NCBI GenBank assembly: GCA_963780045.1
Contig: CAVZZZ010000001.1
Coordinates: 4,340,001-4,404,000 of the forward strand
DNA length: 64,000 bases
Origin: JANXQG01 sp963780045
GTDB lineage: Bacteria > Planctomycetota > Planctomycetia > Pirellulales > Thermoguttaceae
Reading direction: 5' to 3'
Part shown: positions 54,875 through 63,320 of the stretch, piece by piece
Layout of the letters: each line of letters opens with the position of its first letter
How positions within the stretch are numbered: position 1 is the stretch's first letter
The notes under the pieces: model-generated
Told to the model about the DNA's origin: nothing
What the model saw: only the letters and a program-made list of their open reading frames with translations
Database searches by the model: none
Position numbers and translations under genes: made by a program

Positions 54875-55639
54875 CTAGAAGTGCTCGTCATCCTCCGGCC
54901 CAATCAGCTCGGTGATGCGCTTGGAGACGATCTCGTTGCGGCTTTTTTCCCGCTGGTCGATCTTTTCGCGCAGTTTCTTCACTTGCTGCTCCAGCCGCTT
55001 GACCTCCAGCGTCCGCAATTGCTGGCGGACGGCGAAGTGCTTGTCGACGACATCGGCCAGCTTTTCCTTGATCTTGCCCTGGTCGTCTTTGTCGGTTCGG
55101 CGAAATTGCTCGGACAGCTCGCGGCTCTGCCGCTCCAGGGTGCGGTCCTCCTGCATGAGCTTGTACAACTCCGGATCGCGAGTTTTCAGCGACTGGAAAT
55201 CCAGGGGCGGACCCATTGGGCCAGGGCCTCCCTCTTCGGGACCGCGGCGCGGAGGGCCGTTTCGTCCGGGAGCGCCGGGACCTTGGGGACCTTCAGGGCC
55301 GTCCGGCGGACCGCGTAGTTCACCTTCGTCCCGTCCGCGTGGGCCTTCACGCGGCGGCCCTTCACGGGGTGGGCCTTCATGGGGCAGACCCATGCGCCGC
55401 GGATCGCCGTCGCGCGGCGGCGGGCCGGGAGGGCCGTCGGCATCATCGCGCACAGCGCGCGCGCGGCGCGGCCCTTCGGCGCCGCGGGGACCTGAAGGTC
55501 CGCCCGGCATGGGGCCATTGTCCCAGCCGCTGCCTGAATCGCGCGGCGGCGAAGGGTCTTGAGCCACGGCCGCCGAGGCGGCCATTTGCGCCAGCAGCAC
55601 GCCGCCGCAAAGCACGATCGAATACTTCAAGCATGTCAT
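54875..55639 (-). CDS. Exported Gly/Pro-rich, coiled-coil protein of the third ECF operon
   Basis: 254 residues. Signal peptide (YSIVLCGGVLLAQMAASAAVAQ), then about 110 residues of collagen-like Gly-Pro-Arg-Glu-rich sequence with GPPREGPP and GPEGPQGPG runs. A charged coiled coil follows: LMQEDRTLERQSRELSEQFRR, KLADVVDKHFAVRQQLRTLEVKRLEQQVKKLREKIDQREK. AGGAG lies 7-8 bases before the ATG. The coiled-coil half resembles the exported metal- or stress-related proteins often found next to ECF systems (CpxP-like in style, not proven). It is 57 bases after the anti-sigma gene on the same strand. Confidence 0.75.
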   Translation of the reverse strand: MTCLKYSIVLCGGVLLAQMAASAAVAQDPSPPRDSGSGWDNGPMPGGPSGPRGAEGPRRARAVRDDADGPPGPPPRDGDPRRMGLPHEGPPREGPPREGPRGRDEGELRGPPDGPEGPQGPGAPGRNGPPRRGPEEGGPGPMGPPLDFQSLKTRDPELYKLMQEDRTLERQSRELSEQFRRTDKDDQGKIKEKLADVVDKHFAVRQQLRTLEVKRLEQQVKKLREKIDQREKSRNEIVSKRITELIGPEDDEHF

Positions 55640-55696
55640 TGTCTTAACTCCTTTATCGTTCGGAAGGATAGGAAACGTATAAGGCAATTTGTTCTG

Positions 55697-56446
55697 CTAA
55701 AGTCCGTCGCCGGACATGCCGGCCGAGACTTCGTCGATGCGGTACTGCACGAGGTCCGCATCATCGACGCGATGCCGCCAGGATTGCTGGACAGAGTCGA
55801 TCTCCTGCGATACCGAGGTGATTTCCTCGTCGACCGCGTCGTTCCAGGTCGAGGTCCTTGCGGTGGATTGCTTCGGTATGGACGCCTTTTTCTCGACCGT
55901 TGTCGCGTTGTTTTGCACGACGCCAGGAACCGGCGCCTGCGGCGCGGCTGGCTGCGGAGCAGCATTCGGTTGTGCCGGACCAGCCACCGGGAAACCTTGA
56001 TTGATCTGCCGCCCTGCACGGGCGAGCCACCAGTTGAGGCCAACGCCGCCGAGTTCCAGTAGAATGCCGCAAGCCGCCGCCGCCACGGCCAATATTGCCG
56101 CGAACCGCCGCAGCCGCCACACTTGCCGCTGGTGGCTGGCAACGTGGGCGTCAATGCTGTCGGATAACGCGGGACGCTCCGCCAGCGAGCGCGGCATCAG
56201 TTTGATTTCTTTACTCGCGCTTCCGGCTTCAATTCCCCCGCTCGCGCATCGGCTTTCGATCGCTTGCGCCTCTGAAGCGGTTTCCAGCAGCCGTCCAAAC
56301 GCCAGCCACGTCTCGCGCAGGTCGGCGTATTCATCTCGCTCCGCGAGATGCGAAGGTCCCCGCTTGTCGCGCGGGGCCGTCACCGCTTCCAACAGCCGCA
56401 GCAGGCGATCGTCTTTTTCGTGCTCGTTGTCCGGCATGTCGTTCAT
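55697..56446 (-). CDS. Single-TM putative anti-sigma factor
   Basis: 249 residues. A charged N-terminal part (DDRLLRLLEAV, RDEYADLRETWLAFGRLLE) is cytoplasmic. A membrane helix (FAAILAVAAAACGILLELGGVGLNWWL) is followed by a Pro/Ala-rich segment and a helical end with ITSVSQEIDSVQQSWRHRV. No zinc motif. Its ATG overlaps the sigma stop (ATGA), which sets the start; the frame is open further upstream but in conflict with the sigma gene. Confidence 0.65.
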   Translation of the reverse strand: MNDMPDNEHEKDDRLLRLLEAVTAPRDKRGPSHLAERDEYADLRETWLAFGRLLETASEAQAIESRCASGGIEAGSASKEIKLMPRSLAERPALSDSIDAHVASHQRQVWRLRRFAAILAVAAAACGILLELGGVGLNWWLARAGRQINQGFPVAGPAQPNAAPQPAAPQAPVPGVVQNNATTVEKKASIPKQSTARTSTWNDAVDEEITSVSQEIDSVQQSWRHRVDDADLVQYRIDEVSAGMSGDGL

Positions 56447-56988
56447 GATCCAGTCTCCACCAGCAGCTTTCGCAAGCCCTCCAGTCCGCGGCGGCAATGG
56501 CTCAGCGCCGTGTTGAGCGGCGTTTGCAATGTGTCGGCAATCTCTTGGAACTCCATTTGTCCGAAATACCGCAGCAGCAGCACGCGCTGCTGCATCGGCG
56601 CCAAGCGGTCCAAAGCCGCGTGGAGCAAGCGGACTTGCTCGTTCCGCTCGGCCGCCTGCGAAGGCTCCGGCCTTGGGCAGGACGGCTCGCACGCTTGCCA
56701 AACTTCCGCGTCGAGGTTCGATCTCGGCTCGCGGCGGCGGCTGCGGTCAACCACAAGGCGGTTGGCGATTTGCAGCAGGTATGCACGGGTCTTGCCCTGC
56801 TCGGCGTACCGCTCGCGCCCCTCCCACGCTCGGCAAAAGACCTCTTGGCAGAGGTCATCCGCCACGTCGCCCCGCCGTACCAGCGCCAAGACGAAGCCGC
56901 GGACGGCCCTGCCGTGGTCACGGACCCACTCCTCGAACTGCTGGTGTCCGGGACGTCGGTCGTGCCCTGCATGGGGGTCGGCGGTCAT
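56443..56988 (-). CDS. ECF-family RNA polymerase sigma factor
   Basis: 181 residues. Region 2: FEEWVRDHGRAVRGFVLALVRRGDVADDLCQEVFCRAWEGRERY; region 4: LDRLAPMQQRVLLLRYFGQMEFQEIADTLQTPLNTALSHCRRGLEGL. First gene of the leftward operon with anti-sigma and Gly/Pro-rich exported protein. A secreted-protein gene diverges 247 bases upstream, so the gap may hold promoters for both; no clear pair was seen there. Confidence 0.9.
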   Translation of the reverse strand: MTADPHAGHDRRPGHQQFEEWVRDHGRAVRGFVLALVRRGDVADDLCQEVFCRAWEGRERYAEQGKTRAYLLQIANRLVVDRSRRREPRSNLDAEVWQACEPSCPRPEPSQAAERNEQVRLLHAALDRLAPMQQRVLLLRYFGQMEFQEIADTLQTPLNTALSHCRRGLEGLRKLLVETGS

Positions 56989-57235
56989 TTATTTGAGAAC
57001 TCCTGCCGCAAGGCGATGACCTTGCCTGTTGCGTTTGCGGGGGTTCTGTCATTGTAAACGAGCGAGCGGGCGAAATATTGCATCTGGCGAATGATTAGCT
57101 AGCAGCAGATCAATTTGCTTGTCGTGGCAATTCGCTCTGGCATAAATCGTGCATGACCGATAAACTTGCCATGTAGCCAGCGGCGATAGCGCGCGGCCGG
57201 ATACGTTTTTGACACCGATATAAAGGAGTGCTGCC

Positions 57236-59167
57236 GTGCGAAGTCTGCGGGGTATTGTCTGCCTGCTGTTCATGGGTCTGGTCGTTCCGAGCGTGGCCGC
57301 GTCCGCGCCGCCGATGGACACGCTGTTGCCCAAGACGACGGTCGGCTTCGTTACGGCGACGAATTATCCGCGATTGGCAGCCCAGTGGAACGCGACCCAG
57401 CTTGGCACGCTCATGGCCAAACCGGTCATGAAGCCATTCGAGGAAGACCTGCACGAGCAAATGCAAAACCAATGGCAGGACGTGGCCGACCGGCTGGGCA
57501 TTCACCTCGACGACCTCCACGGCGTCCCGACGGGCGAGGCGTCGCTGGCGCTGATCAGAAACCAGGTTGGCATGAACGTCACCGCCGCCACGGCGCTCGT
57601 GATGGACGTAACCGGCAATGCCGCGGCGGCGAACAACCTCTTGGCGACGGCCATCAAGAATCTGAACGCGCGCGGCGCGGCACAAGCGATCCTGGTCGTG
57701 CAAGGGGTTCGGCTCTTTGTTTTCAACGTACCGCCCCCGGCCGGCCCGCCCGCGGCGGCAGGCGCGGCTCCCGTGGCGGCCGCGCCCCCCAACCTCATGG
57801 TTTACTTCCTCGCCAAAAACATCTTTTGCGCCTGCGACGATCTCGACGTGACGAAAGAAATGATAGGACGGCTCGTCGGCGCGGTCGCGACGGGCAGCCT
57901 CTCGCAAGTTGAGAGCTACCAAAAGGTCATGGGCCGCTGCGATAAAGACGTCCCGAACCACACGGCAAACGTCCGCTGGTTCATCTCTCCGCTGGGCTAT
58001 GCCGAAGCGACGCGGGCGGCAACGCCCGTCGAAAAGCGGCGGCGGGGCAAAACGATCATCGAGATCATGCGAAACCAAGGCTACGGCGCGGTCCAGGGCA
58101 TGGGCGGCTTCGTCGATCTCTCCAGCGACGGCTACCAGATCTTCCACCGCACTGCAATTTACGCCCCGAAGCCGTGGATCGAGTCAATGAAGATGTTCGT
58201 CTTTCCCGCCGGCAAGGATTTCTCGCCGCAGCCGTGGGTAGGCCGCGATATCGCCACCTACTTCACCGCCTACGTCGATCCGCTGGTGATCTTCGATAAT
58301 TTCGGCCCACTCTACAACGAAGTTCTGAACACGAAGGAAGACATCTGGAAGAAAACGCTGGACGACATGAAGAACGATCCGGACGGCCCGCAGATCGATC
58401 TCCGCAATGACTTGATTGCGAATCTCGGCCAGCGGGTGACGATGGTGGCCGGCTACCAACTGCCCATCACGACCACCAGCGAGCGGCTGCTGTGGGCGAT
58501 CGAAGTCAAGAATCCGGCGGCGGTGGCCAAGGCCGTCGAGAAGTGCGTCAACAACGATCCCACAATCAAGAAGCGCGAGATCGACGGCCAGGTCATTTGG
58601 GAGATCGTCGAGGAGCAAGAATCGGCCGTGCCGCAAATAAAAATCGACGCGCCGACGATTGGACCCAAGAAGGACGGCAAGAAGTCCGAAAGCGACGACG
58701 ACGAAAAGGAATCCCACTTCCTGCCGCACGGGGCCTTCACCGTGGCCAAGGGGCAATTGTTCATCGCCTCGCACCTTGACTTCCTCTTGAAAGCCCTCAA
58801 GCCGATCCCCGCGGACAAGCAATTGGCTACGCAAAAGGACTTTCTCAAGGTCTGGGACATCACGTTCAACCAGTTGGGCATGAAGCAGCAATCGGCCCGC
58901 AGCTTTTCGTGGAGCGACCGCGCGGTGCAGCCGACCTACGAGTTGATCCGCCAGGGCAAAATGCCGCAGAGCGAATCGCTGTTGGGGCGGACCCTGAACA
59001 GCCTCTCCGCTTCGGGCAAGAAGGGTGTGCCGCGGCATCAGCGGATCAACGGCGCAAAGTTGCCCGACTTCGACAAAATAATCGCCCCGGCGCTCGGTCC
59101 CGCCACGGCCTCGATGACCGCTGAAAAGGACGGCTGGTTCGTCAAGGGCGTGCTGGTGACGAAGTAG
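57236..59167 (+). CDS. Large exported protein of unknown function
   Basis: 643 residues from a GTG preceded by AAAGGAG. Signal peptide (GIVCLLFMGLVVPSVAASA) then a soluble protein: LPKTTVGFVTATNYPRLAAQWNATQLG, HLDDLHGVPTGEASLALI, and toward the C-terminus AFTVAKGQLFIASHLDFLLKAL and ATASMTAEKDGWFVKGVLVTK. The opening and closing motifs recall the DUF3352-like exported proteins of planctomycetes. A charged lysine-aspartate tract (KKDGKKSESDDDEKES) splits the last third. Divergent from the third ECF operon; a target of that sigma factor is a reasonable guess only. Confidence 0.75.
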   Translation: MRSLRGIVCLLFMGLVVPSVAASAPPMDTLLPKTTVGFVTATNYPRLAAQWNATQLGTLMAKPVMKPFEEDLHEQMQNQWQDVADRLGIHLDDLHGVPTGEASLALIRNQVGMNVTAATALVMDVTGNAAAANNLLATAIKNLNARGAAQAILVVQGVRLFVFNVPPPAGPPAAAGAAPVAAAPPNLMVYFLAKNIFCACDDLDVTKEMIGRLVGAVATGSLSQVESYQKVMGRCDKDVPNHTANVRWFISPLGYAEATRAATPVEKRRRGKTIIEIMRNQGYGAVQGMGGFVDLSSDGYQIFHRTAIYAPKPWIESMKMFVFPAGKDFSPQPWVGRDIATYFTAYVDPLVIFDNFGPLYNEVLNTKEDIWKKTLDDMKNDPDGPQIDLRNDLIANLGQRVTMVAGYQLPITTTSERLLWAIEVKNPAAVAKAVEKCVNNDPTIKKREIDGQVIWEIVEEQESAVPQIKIDAPTIGPKKDGKKSESDDDEKESHFLPHGAFTVAKGQLFIASHLDFLLKALKPIPADKQLATQKDFLKVWDITFNQLGMKQQSARSFSWSDRAVQPTYELIRQGKMPQSESLLGRTLNSLSASGKKGVPRHQRINGAKLPDFDKIIAPALGPATASMTAEKDGWFVKGVLVTK

Positions 59168-60101
59168 CGGTCTTGTCGAGCAGCCGTGACAGGTGCTCCG
59201 CCACGCACTCCGCCAGTGCGGGCGGATTGTAGCCGCCTTCCAAGACGCTGACGACCCGCCCACCGCAATGCGCTGCGGCGACTTCCAAGACGCGCTCCGT
59301 CAAGGCGGCGTAGTCCTCGGTCTGTAGTCCCAGATTGCCGATCGGATCGGTGCGATGGGCGTCAAAACCGGCGCTGACGAGCACGAGCTGCGGCCGCATC
59401 TGGTCGGCAAACGTCTGCAAGCGGGCGGCGAAGTCCGCCAAGATTACCTTCCGCGGCGTGCCGAACTCGACCGGCAAGTTCATTGTTGTTCCCAGGCCGT
59501 CGCCCGTGCCCCGCTCGCCGGCGCTGCCGCTGCCGGGGTAAAATGGATAGCGGTGCATGGAGAGGAATCCGACCCGCGGGTCCGCCCAAAAAACGTCCTG
59601 CGTGCCGTTGCCGTGGTGGACGTCGAAATCGACGATCAGCACGCGGTCCAACCCGTGCCGCCGCACGGCCGCCATTGCTCCCAAGGCTATGTTGTTGAAC
59701 AGGCAAAAGCCCATCGCCCGCGCGGGCAAGGCGTGGTGCCCCGGCGGGCGGACCAGGCACAGGGCCGTGGTGTCCTCGCCGTTCAGAACGCGGGCGACGG
59801 CGTCCATGACCGAACCGGCCGCCAGCGCCGCCACGTCGAAGCTCGCCGGACTGCAAACCGTGTCCGCGTCCAAGTTGCCGCCGCCCGCCTGGGAAAAGGC
59901 GGCGACCTCCTCGATATAGCCCGGCTCGTGTACCAGCGACAGGCCCGCACGGTCGCACGGCTCAAACGCCGGCTGCCGGCACTGTGCGGTCAGCCAATGC
60001 CGCTGCAGATACGCGTCTATCGTTTGCAGCCGCAGTGCCCGCTCCGGATGGTTGCCGGTTTGGTGGTTTAAGAATCGAGCATCACGGTAGAGGAGCGTCA
60101 T
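59142..60101 (-). CDS. Histone deacetylase-superfamily enzyme (AcuC-like)
   Basis: 319 residues. NHPERALRLQTIDAYL, LVRPPGHHALPARAMGFCLFNNIALGA, VDFDVHHGNGTQDVFW and SAGFDAHRTDPIGNL carry the zinc and catalytic residues; LEGGYNPPALAE has the final Tyr. Bacterial members deacetylate acetyl-lysine on proteins such as acetyl-CoA synthetase, or polyamines. All key residues are present. The ATG after GGAGA is chosen; the frame opens 27 bases upstream. The stop overlaps the 3' end of the convergent exported-protein gene by about 26 bases. Confidence 0.9.
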   Translation of the reverse strand: MTLLYRDARFLNHQTGNHPERALRLQTIDAYLQRHWLTAQCRQPAFEPCDRAGLSLVHEPGYIEEVAAFSQAGGGNLDADTVCSPASFDVAALAAGSVMDAVARVLNGEDTTALCLVRPPGHHALPARAMGFCLFNNIALGAMAAVRRHGLDRVLIVDFDVHHGNGTQDVFWADPRVGFLSMHRYPFYPGSGSAGERGTGDGLGTTMNLPVEFGTPRKVILADFAARLQTFADQMRPQLVLVSAGFDAHRTDPIGNLGLQTEDYAALTERVLEVAAAHCGGRVVSVLEGGYNPPALAECVAEHLSRLLDKTATSSPARP

Positions 60102-60128
60102 ACCTATTCTCCAGGATTTGACTGGCAA

Positions 60129-61574
60129 TCACGCGCCGCCGCGCCGCCAGGACCATTCAATGTCCTCCAGCGAGCGGCCCTTCGTTTCCGGCACAACCAG
60201 CAACACGAAGAGGAACGTCGCTGCGGAGCAAGCTGCGTATAACCAAAACGTCCGGGCAGGTCCGAAGTTTTCCCTGAGCATGGGAAACGTCTGCGAGACG
60301 ACGTAGCAGGCCAGCCAAATCGCCAGCGTGGCGACCGACATCGCCCGGCCGCGGAGCTTGGCGGGAAAGATCTCGGAAGATAGGATCCACGGGATCGGCC
60401 CCATTGCCATCGCGAACGCGGCGACGTAAATGATGACGCCCAATAGCAGCAACGGTGAATGAGGGTCGCGCGAGTAAACGTAACCGACCGCCGCGAGCCC
60501 GGCAACCTGCACCGCGTTGCCCAGCAAGAGCAACGGCTTGCGGCCGGCCTTGTCGACGAAGAGGATGGCGATGAAGGTGGCCAGCAGATTGACGAGTCCG
60601 ATCCATGCCGACGAGCGGAAGGCGGCGTCGGCGTCGCCCGTTGCCGCCTTGAAGATATCGGTCGAATAGTACATCACCACATTGATGCCGCTGAATTGCG
60701 AAGCGAGCATGATGAAGCACGCGATCGTCAGCGGCAGCCGGTAGGCGCTGGAAAACAACTCCGCGAGAGAGCCTTGCTCCTCCGACAACACGTCGCGGAC
60801 CGACGCGATTTCTCCGGCGGCGTAATCCGGGCCGCCGATGCGAGTGAGAATCTTGCCGGCCTCATCGACGCGCCCGGCCTGAATCAGCCACTTTGGACTT
60901 TCCGGAATGGGAACGAGGAGGACGACGAATATAAGCGCCGGCGCGGCCTCCGCGGCCAGCATCCAGCGCCAGCCCATCTCGCGGTTCCACTGGGCATCGT
61001 CCGGCGACTGGATTCTGCCGTTGATGAACAGCGTCATGAAGATGCCCAGCACGATGCCGAGTTGAAACAGCGCCCCCAAGCGGCCCCGCCACGCCGGCGG
61101 CGCGATCTCCGCGATGTACACCGGGCAAATCATCGAGGAAATGCCGATCGCCGCGCCGCTCAAAACCCGCGCCAAGACAAATAGTAAGAAGGTCGGCGGA
61201 ATGGCGGAGAGCACGCCCGACACGGCGTAGAGCACCGCACATAGAAAAAGGATCCGGCGGCGTCCCAAGCGGTCGCTAAGGAAACCGGCCGACATTGCGC
61301 CGGGGATGCAGCCGATGATCGCCGCGGAGGTTGCCAGGCCGATGAGCAGCGAATCGCGGTGGTCGTCCAGGCGAAAGTGTTCTTTGAGCAGCGTATTCGC
61401 GCCGTTGATTACCGCCGTGTCGTAGCCGAAAAGGAACCCGCCGATGCCGGTGACCGCGGCGCAGAAGACGACGAAGCCAAGGTTGAAGTTGTACAGCGGC
61501 GGCGCTTTGGAGTGCGGGGGCTTGCCCTCGCTTTTCAAAGGACTTACATCATCATTCAATGTGACGTCCGCCAT
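60129..61574 (-). CDS. MFS sugar-porter transporter
   Basis: 481 residues with 12 helices. GFLFGYDTAVINGANTLL, SDRLGRRRILF, YIAEIAPPAWRGRLGALFQ, PESPKWLI, QFSGINVVMYYSTDIF and VPETKGRSLEDIE are the complete sugar-porter signature. Imports a hexose or similar with H+. The first 30 residues (VTLNDDVSPLKSEGKPPHSKAPPL) are encoded by a REP-like inverted repeat, and the true body begins at FVVFCAAVTGIGG, so the real start may be later. It lies between the deacetylase and a glycosidase on the same strand, which suggests sugar use. Confidence 0.9.
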   Translation of the reverse strand: MADVTLNDDVSPLKSEGKPPHSKAPPLYNFNLGFVVFCAAVTGIGGFLFGYDTAVINGANTLLKEHFRLDDHRDSLLIGLATSAAIIGCIPGAMSAGFLSDRLGRRRILFLCAVLYAVSGVLSAIPPTFLLFVLARVLSGAAIGISSMICPVYIAEIAPPAWRGRLGALFQLGIVLGIFMTLFINGRIQSPDDAQWNREMGWRWMLAAEAAPALIFVVLLVPIPESPKWLIQAGRVDEAGKILTRIGGPDYAAGEIASVRDVLSEEQGSLAELFSSAYRLPLTIACFIMLASQFSGINVVMYYSTDIFKAATGDADAAFRSSAWIGLVNLLATFIAILFVDKAGRKPLLLLGNAVQVAGLAAVGYVYSRDPHSPLLLLGVIIYVAAFAMAMGPIPWILSSEIFPAKLRGRAMSVATLAIWLACYVVSQTFPMLRENFGPARTFWLYAACSAATFLFVLLVVPETKGRSLEDIEWSWRRGGA

Positions 61575-61608
61575 ATTGAAAAGCGGCGGCAAGCCGTCGC
61601 ACTCCAAA
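61506..61608. repeat. 33-bp inverted repeat pair flanking the MFS start
   Basis: Arms 61506-61538 and 61576-61608 differ at 3 of 33 positions; the core is GGCTTGCC with TTTGGAGTGCG outside and TTTTCAA inside. The left arm is inside the transporter's coding start, the right arm ends 3 bases before the stop of the GH38 gene. Confidence 0.8.
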
Positions 61609-61610
61609 GG

Positions 61611-63320
61611 TCACCGCATCTCCGCCCGCAGCGTTACAGTTCCCCAGCCGGGCACTTCGATCCGCTCGCCGGCCTCCTTGAGCGGCTGCTCGCTGGCGTC
61701 GCTCAGCCAGAGCTTCTTCGGCCTGGGTTCGCTCCATATCAGTTTTGCTTCCGCGTCCTTGCCGGAAGCGCCGTAAAGACGCACGATGATCGCCCGGCCG
61801 TCGTCGCTGGGCTTCATCGCGCTGACGAGCACTCCGTCGCCTTCCAGTTGCAAGCGCGAGGCCAGCGGCTTCTCGCCGCGCGCGGGGACCGCGATGAGCG
61901 GCTCGGTCGCCTCGATGCCGAACTTGGCCGCCTCGACCGGATTGTAAGCCCCGTGCGGGCGGATGTAATAATGGAACGTCGTCTCGCCCTCCTGGTACGC
62001 TCGATAGTTCGTGTGCCAGTGGTTGTTCATCACCCACGAATAGAAGGTCGCCGAAGCCCCGATGTGCTTCAGGTAGGCGTTCGGGTTGGGCTGGCCGCGG
62101 GGCAGATTGGCCGTCAAGCCGCCCAGCTCCAAAAGCGGGGCGTCGGCCGTGACCCACGTAACGCCGTACTTGTCGTTGGATACGTCTGCCCAGCGCTCGA
62201 CTTCCAGCCAGTTCTTGCACGCCCCCGGCAATTGGTCCTTCTCCGGCTCAATCACCGCGCCGGGGCTGTTGACGTGGACCACGGGGTTCGGCACGTTGAA
62301 GGCGAAGCCGAAATGGACGCCTTCTACCAACCGGATCGGCAGCTTGTCGACCGTATCGATGATCTCCACGTAATCGAGACCGTCGACGACGCGGACCTCG
62401 CGCGTGAGTCTCTTGCAGCCGGGGGCGGTGGATTCGATCAAGAGCGATGCCACGAGTGGGCCATTCTCTTTGACGCTGATCGTCACCGGGCCGTTGGGTT
62501 TGGCATCGTTGACGTTGCCGCCCGGCAGATAGCTGTAGCTATTGATTGCTCCATTGGCAAATTCGGCGTCGATGCCGTCACGCCTTAGACTCTTAATCGA
62601 ACCCGTCGTTAGGTCTGGTCGTACTGCCAGTGAACGTGTATTGAGGACTGTCTTAATCTTGGGATGCGCTCTTGTGCCCCACGCGATTGTGCCATACTCG
62701 AGCTTGAATCGCCTTGCGCCGAATGGAGGAACACTTTCCGCCAAGAAAACATGTTCGCCGGATTGCAGGTGCTGACAAGGCAACTGCTTTCCGTCCTCGT
62801 CGAACACGAGGTTAAGCATGCGTTTACTGGGCAATGTGACAAGTCCCGTCCGCGGCCAGGACGACGTGTTGATAACATCGATGTTTGCCTTCTCTTTATC
62901 TTCCGCTCCGGCCACCTTGGCCATGAGCTCTTGCGATTGCCGCTTTGCGTCCAGCGCATACGCCTGCTTGTACTTCCACTGCTCTTTTACGAACGGCAGT
63001 TCCGGATCTCTGATGCTGTTGAACGCGCCCAGGTGTGCTCGTCCCAGAGCGCGACATTCCTCCACGCGGCGGCGAAATCGGCGGCAGGATACCGACCGGG
63101 ATTGAGCAGCGCCCAGAGCGTCTCGGCCTGCGACAAGCGGTCGGCCGTATGGCGGTTCATGGCGGTCTCGCGGGCCCCCGAGCCGGTGCCGTCTTCCCAA
63201 TAGGGCGTCATGTCGCCGCGATAAGTGGGCAGCGTGTCCCCGTAGCGCTTCTCGAAGGCGTGAAAGGCCTCGGTCGTCGTGGCGATGATCATTCGTGGCC
63301 AAGCATACTTCGCGTTCCAC
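61611..63320 (-). CDS. GH38-type alpha-mannosidase-like protein, C-terminal segment (frameshifted)
   Basis: The meaningful part begins near 63025: FNSIRDPELPFVKEQWKYKQAYA, DVINTSSWPRTGLVTLPSKR, GARRFKLEYGTIAW, DYVEIIDTVDKLPIRLVEGVHFGFAFNVP, then ends in a beta-sandwich (ELIWSEPRPKKLWLSD, VPGWGTVTLRAEMR). Upstream residues in this frame are out of register. A missing G (TGGGGCGCG read as TGGGCGCG) near 63025 separates it from the N-terminal segment. The pattern is a C-terminal accessory region of glycoside hydrolase family 38. Confidence 0.75.
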   Translation of the reverse strand: MEREVCLATNDHRHDDRGLSRLREALRGHAAHLSRRHDALLGRRHRLGGPRDRHEPPYGRPLVAGRDALGAAQSRSVSCRRFRRRVEECRALGRAHLGAFNSIRDPELPFVKEQWKYKQAYALDAKRQSQELMAKVAGAEDKEKANIDVINTSSWPRTGLVTLPSKRMLNLVFDEDGKQLPCQHLQSGEHVFLAESVPPFGARRFKLEYGTIAWGTRAHPKIKTVLNTRSLAVRPDLTTGSIKSLRRDGIDAEFANGAINSYSYLPGGNVNDAKPNGPVTISVKENGPLVASLLIESTAPGCKRLTREVRVVDGLDYVEIIDTVDKLPIRLVEGVHFGFAFNVPNPVVHVNSPGAVIEPEKDQLPGACKNWLEVERWADVSNDKYGVTWVTADAPLLELGGLTANLPRGQPNPNAYLKHIGASATFYSWVMNNHWHTNYRAYQEGETTFHYYIRPHGAYNPVEAAKFGIEATEPLIAVPARGEKPLASRLQLEGDGVLVSAMKPSDDGRAIIVRLYGASGKDAEAKLIWSEPRPKKLWLSDASEQPLKEAGERIEVPGWGTVTLRAEMR

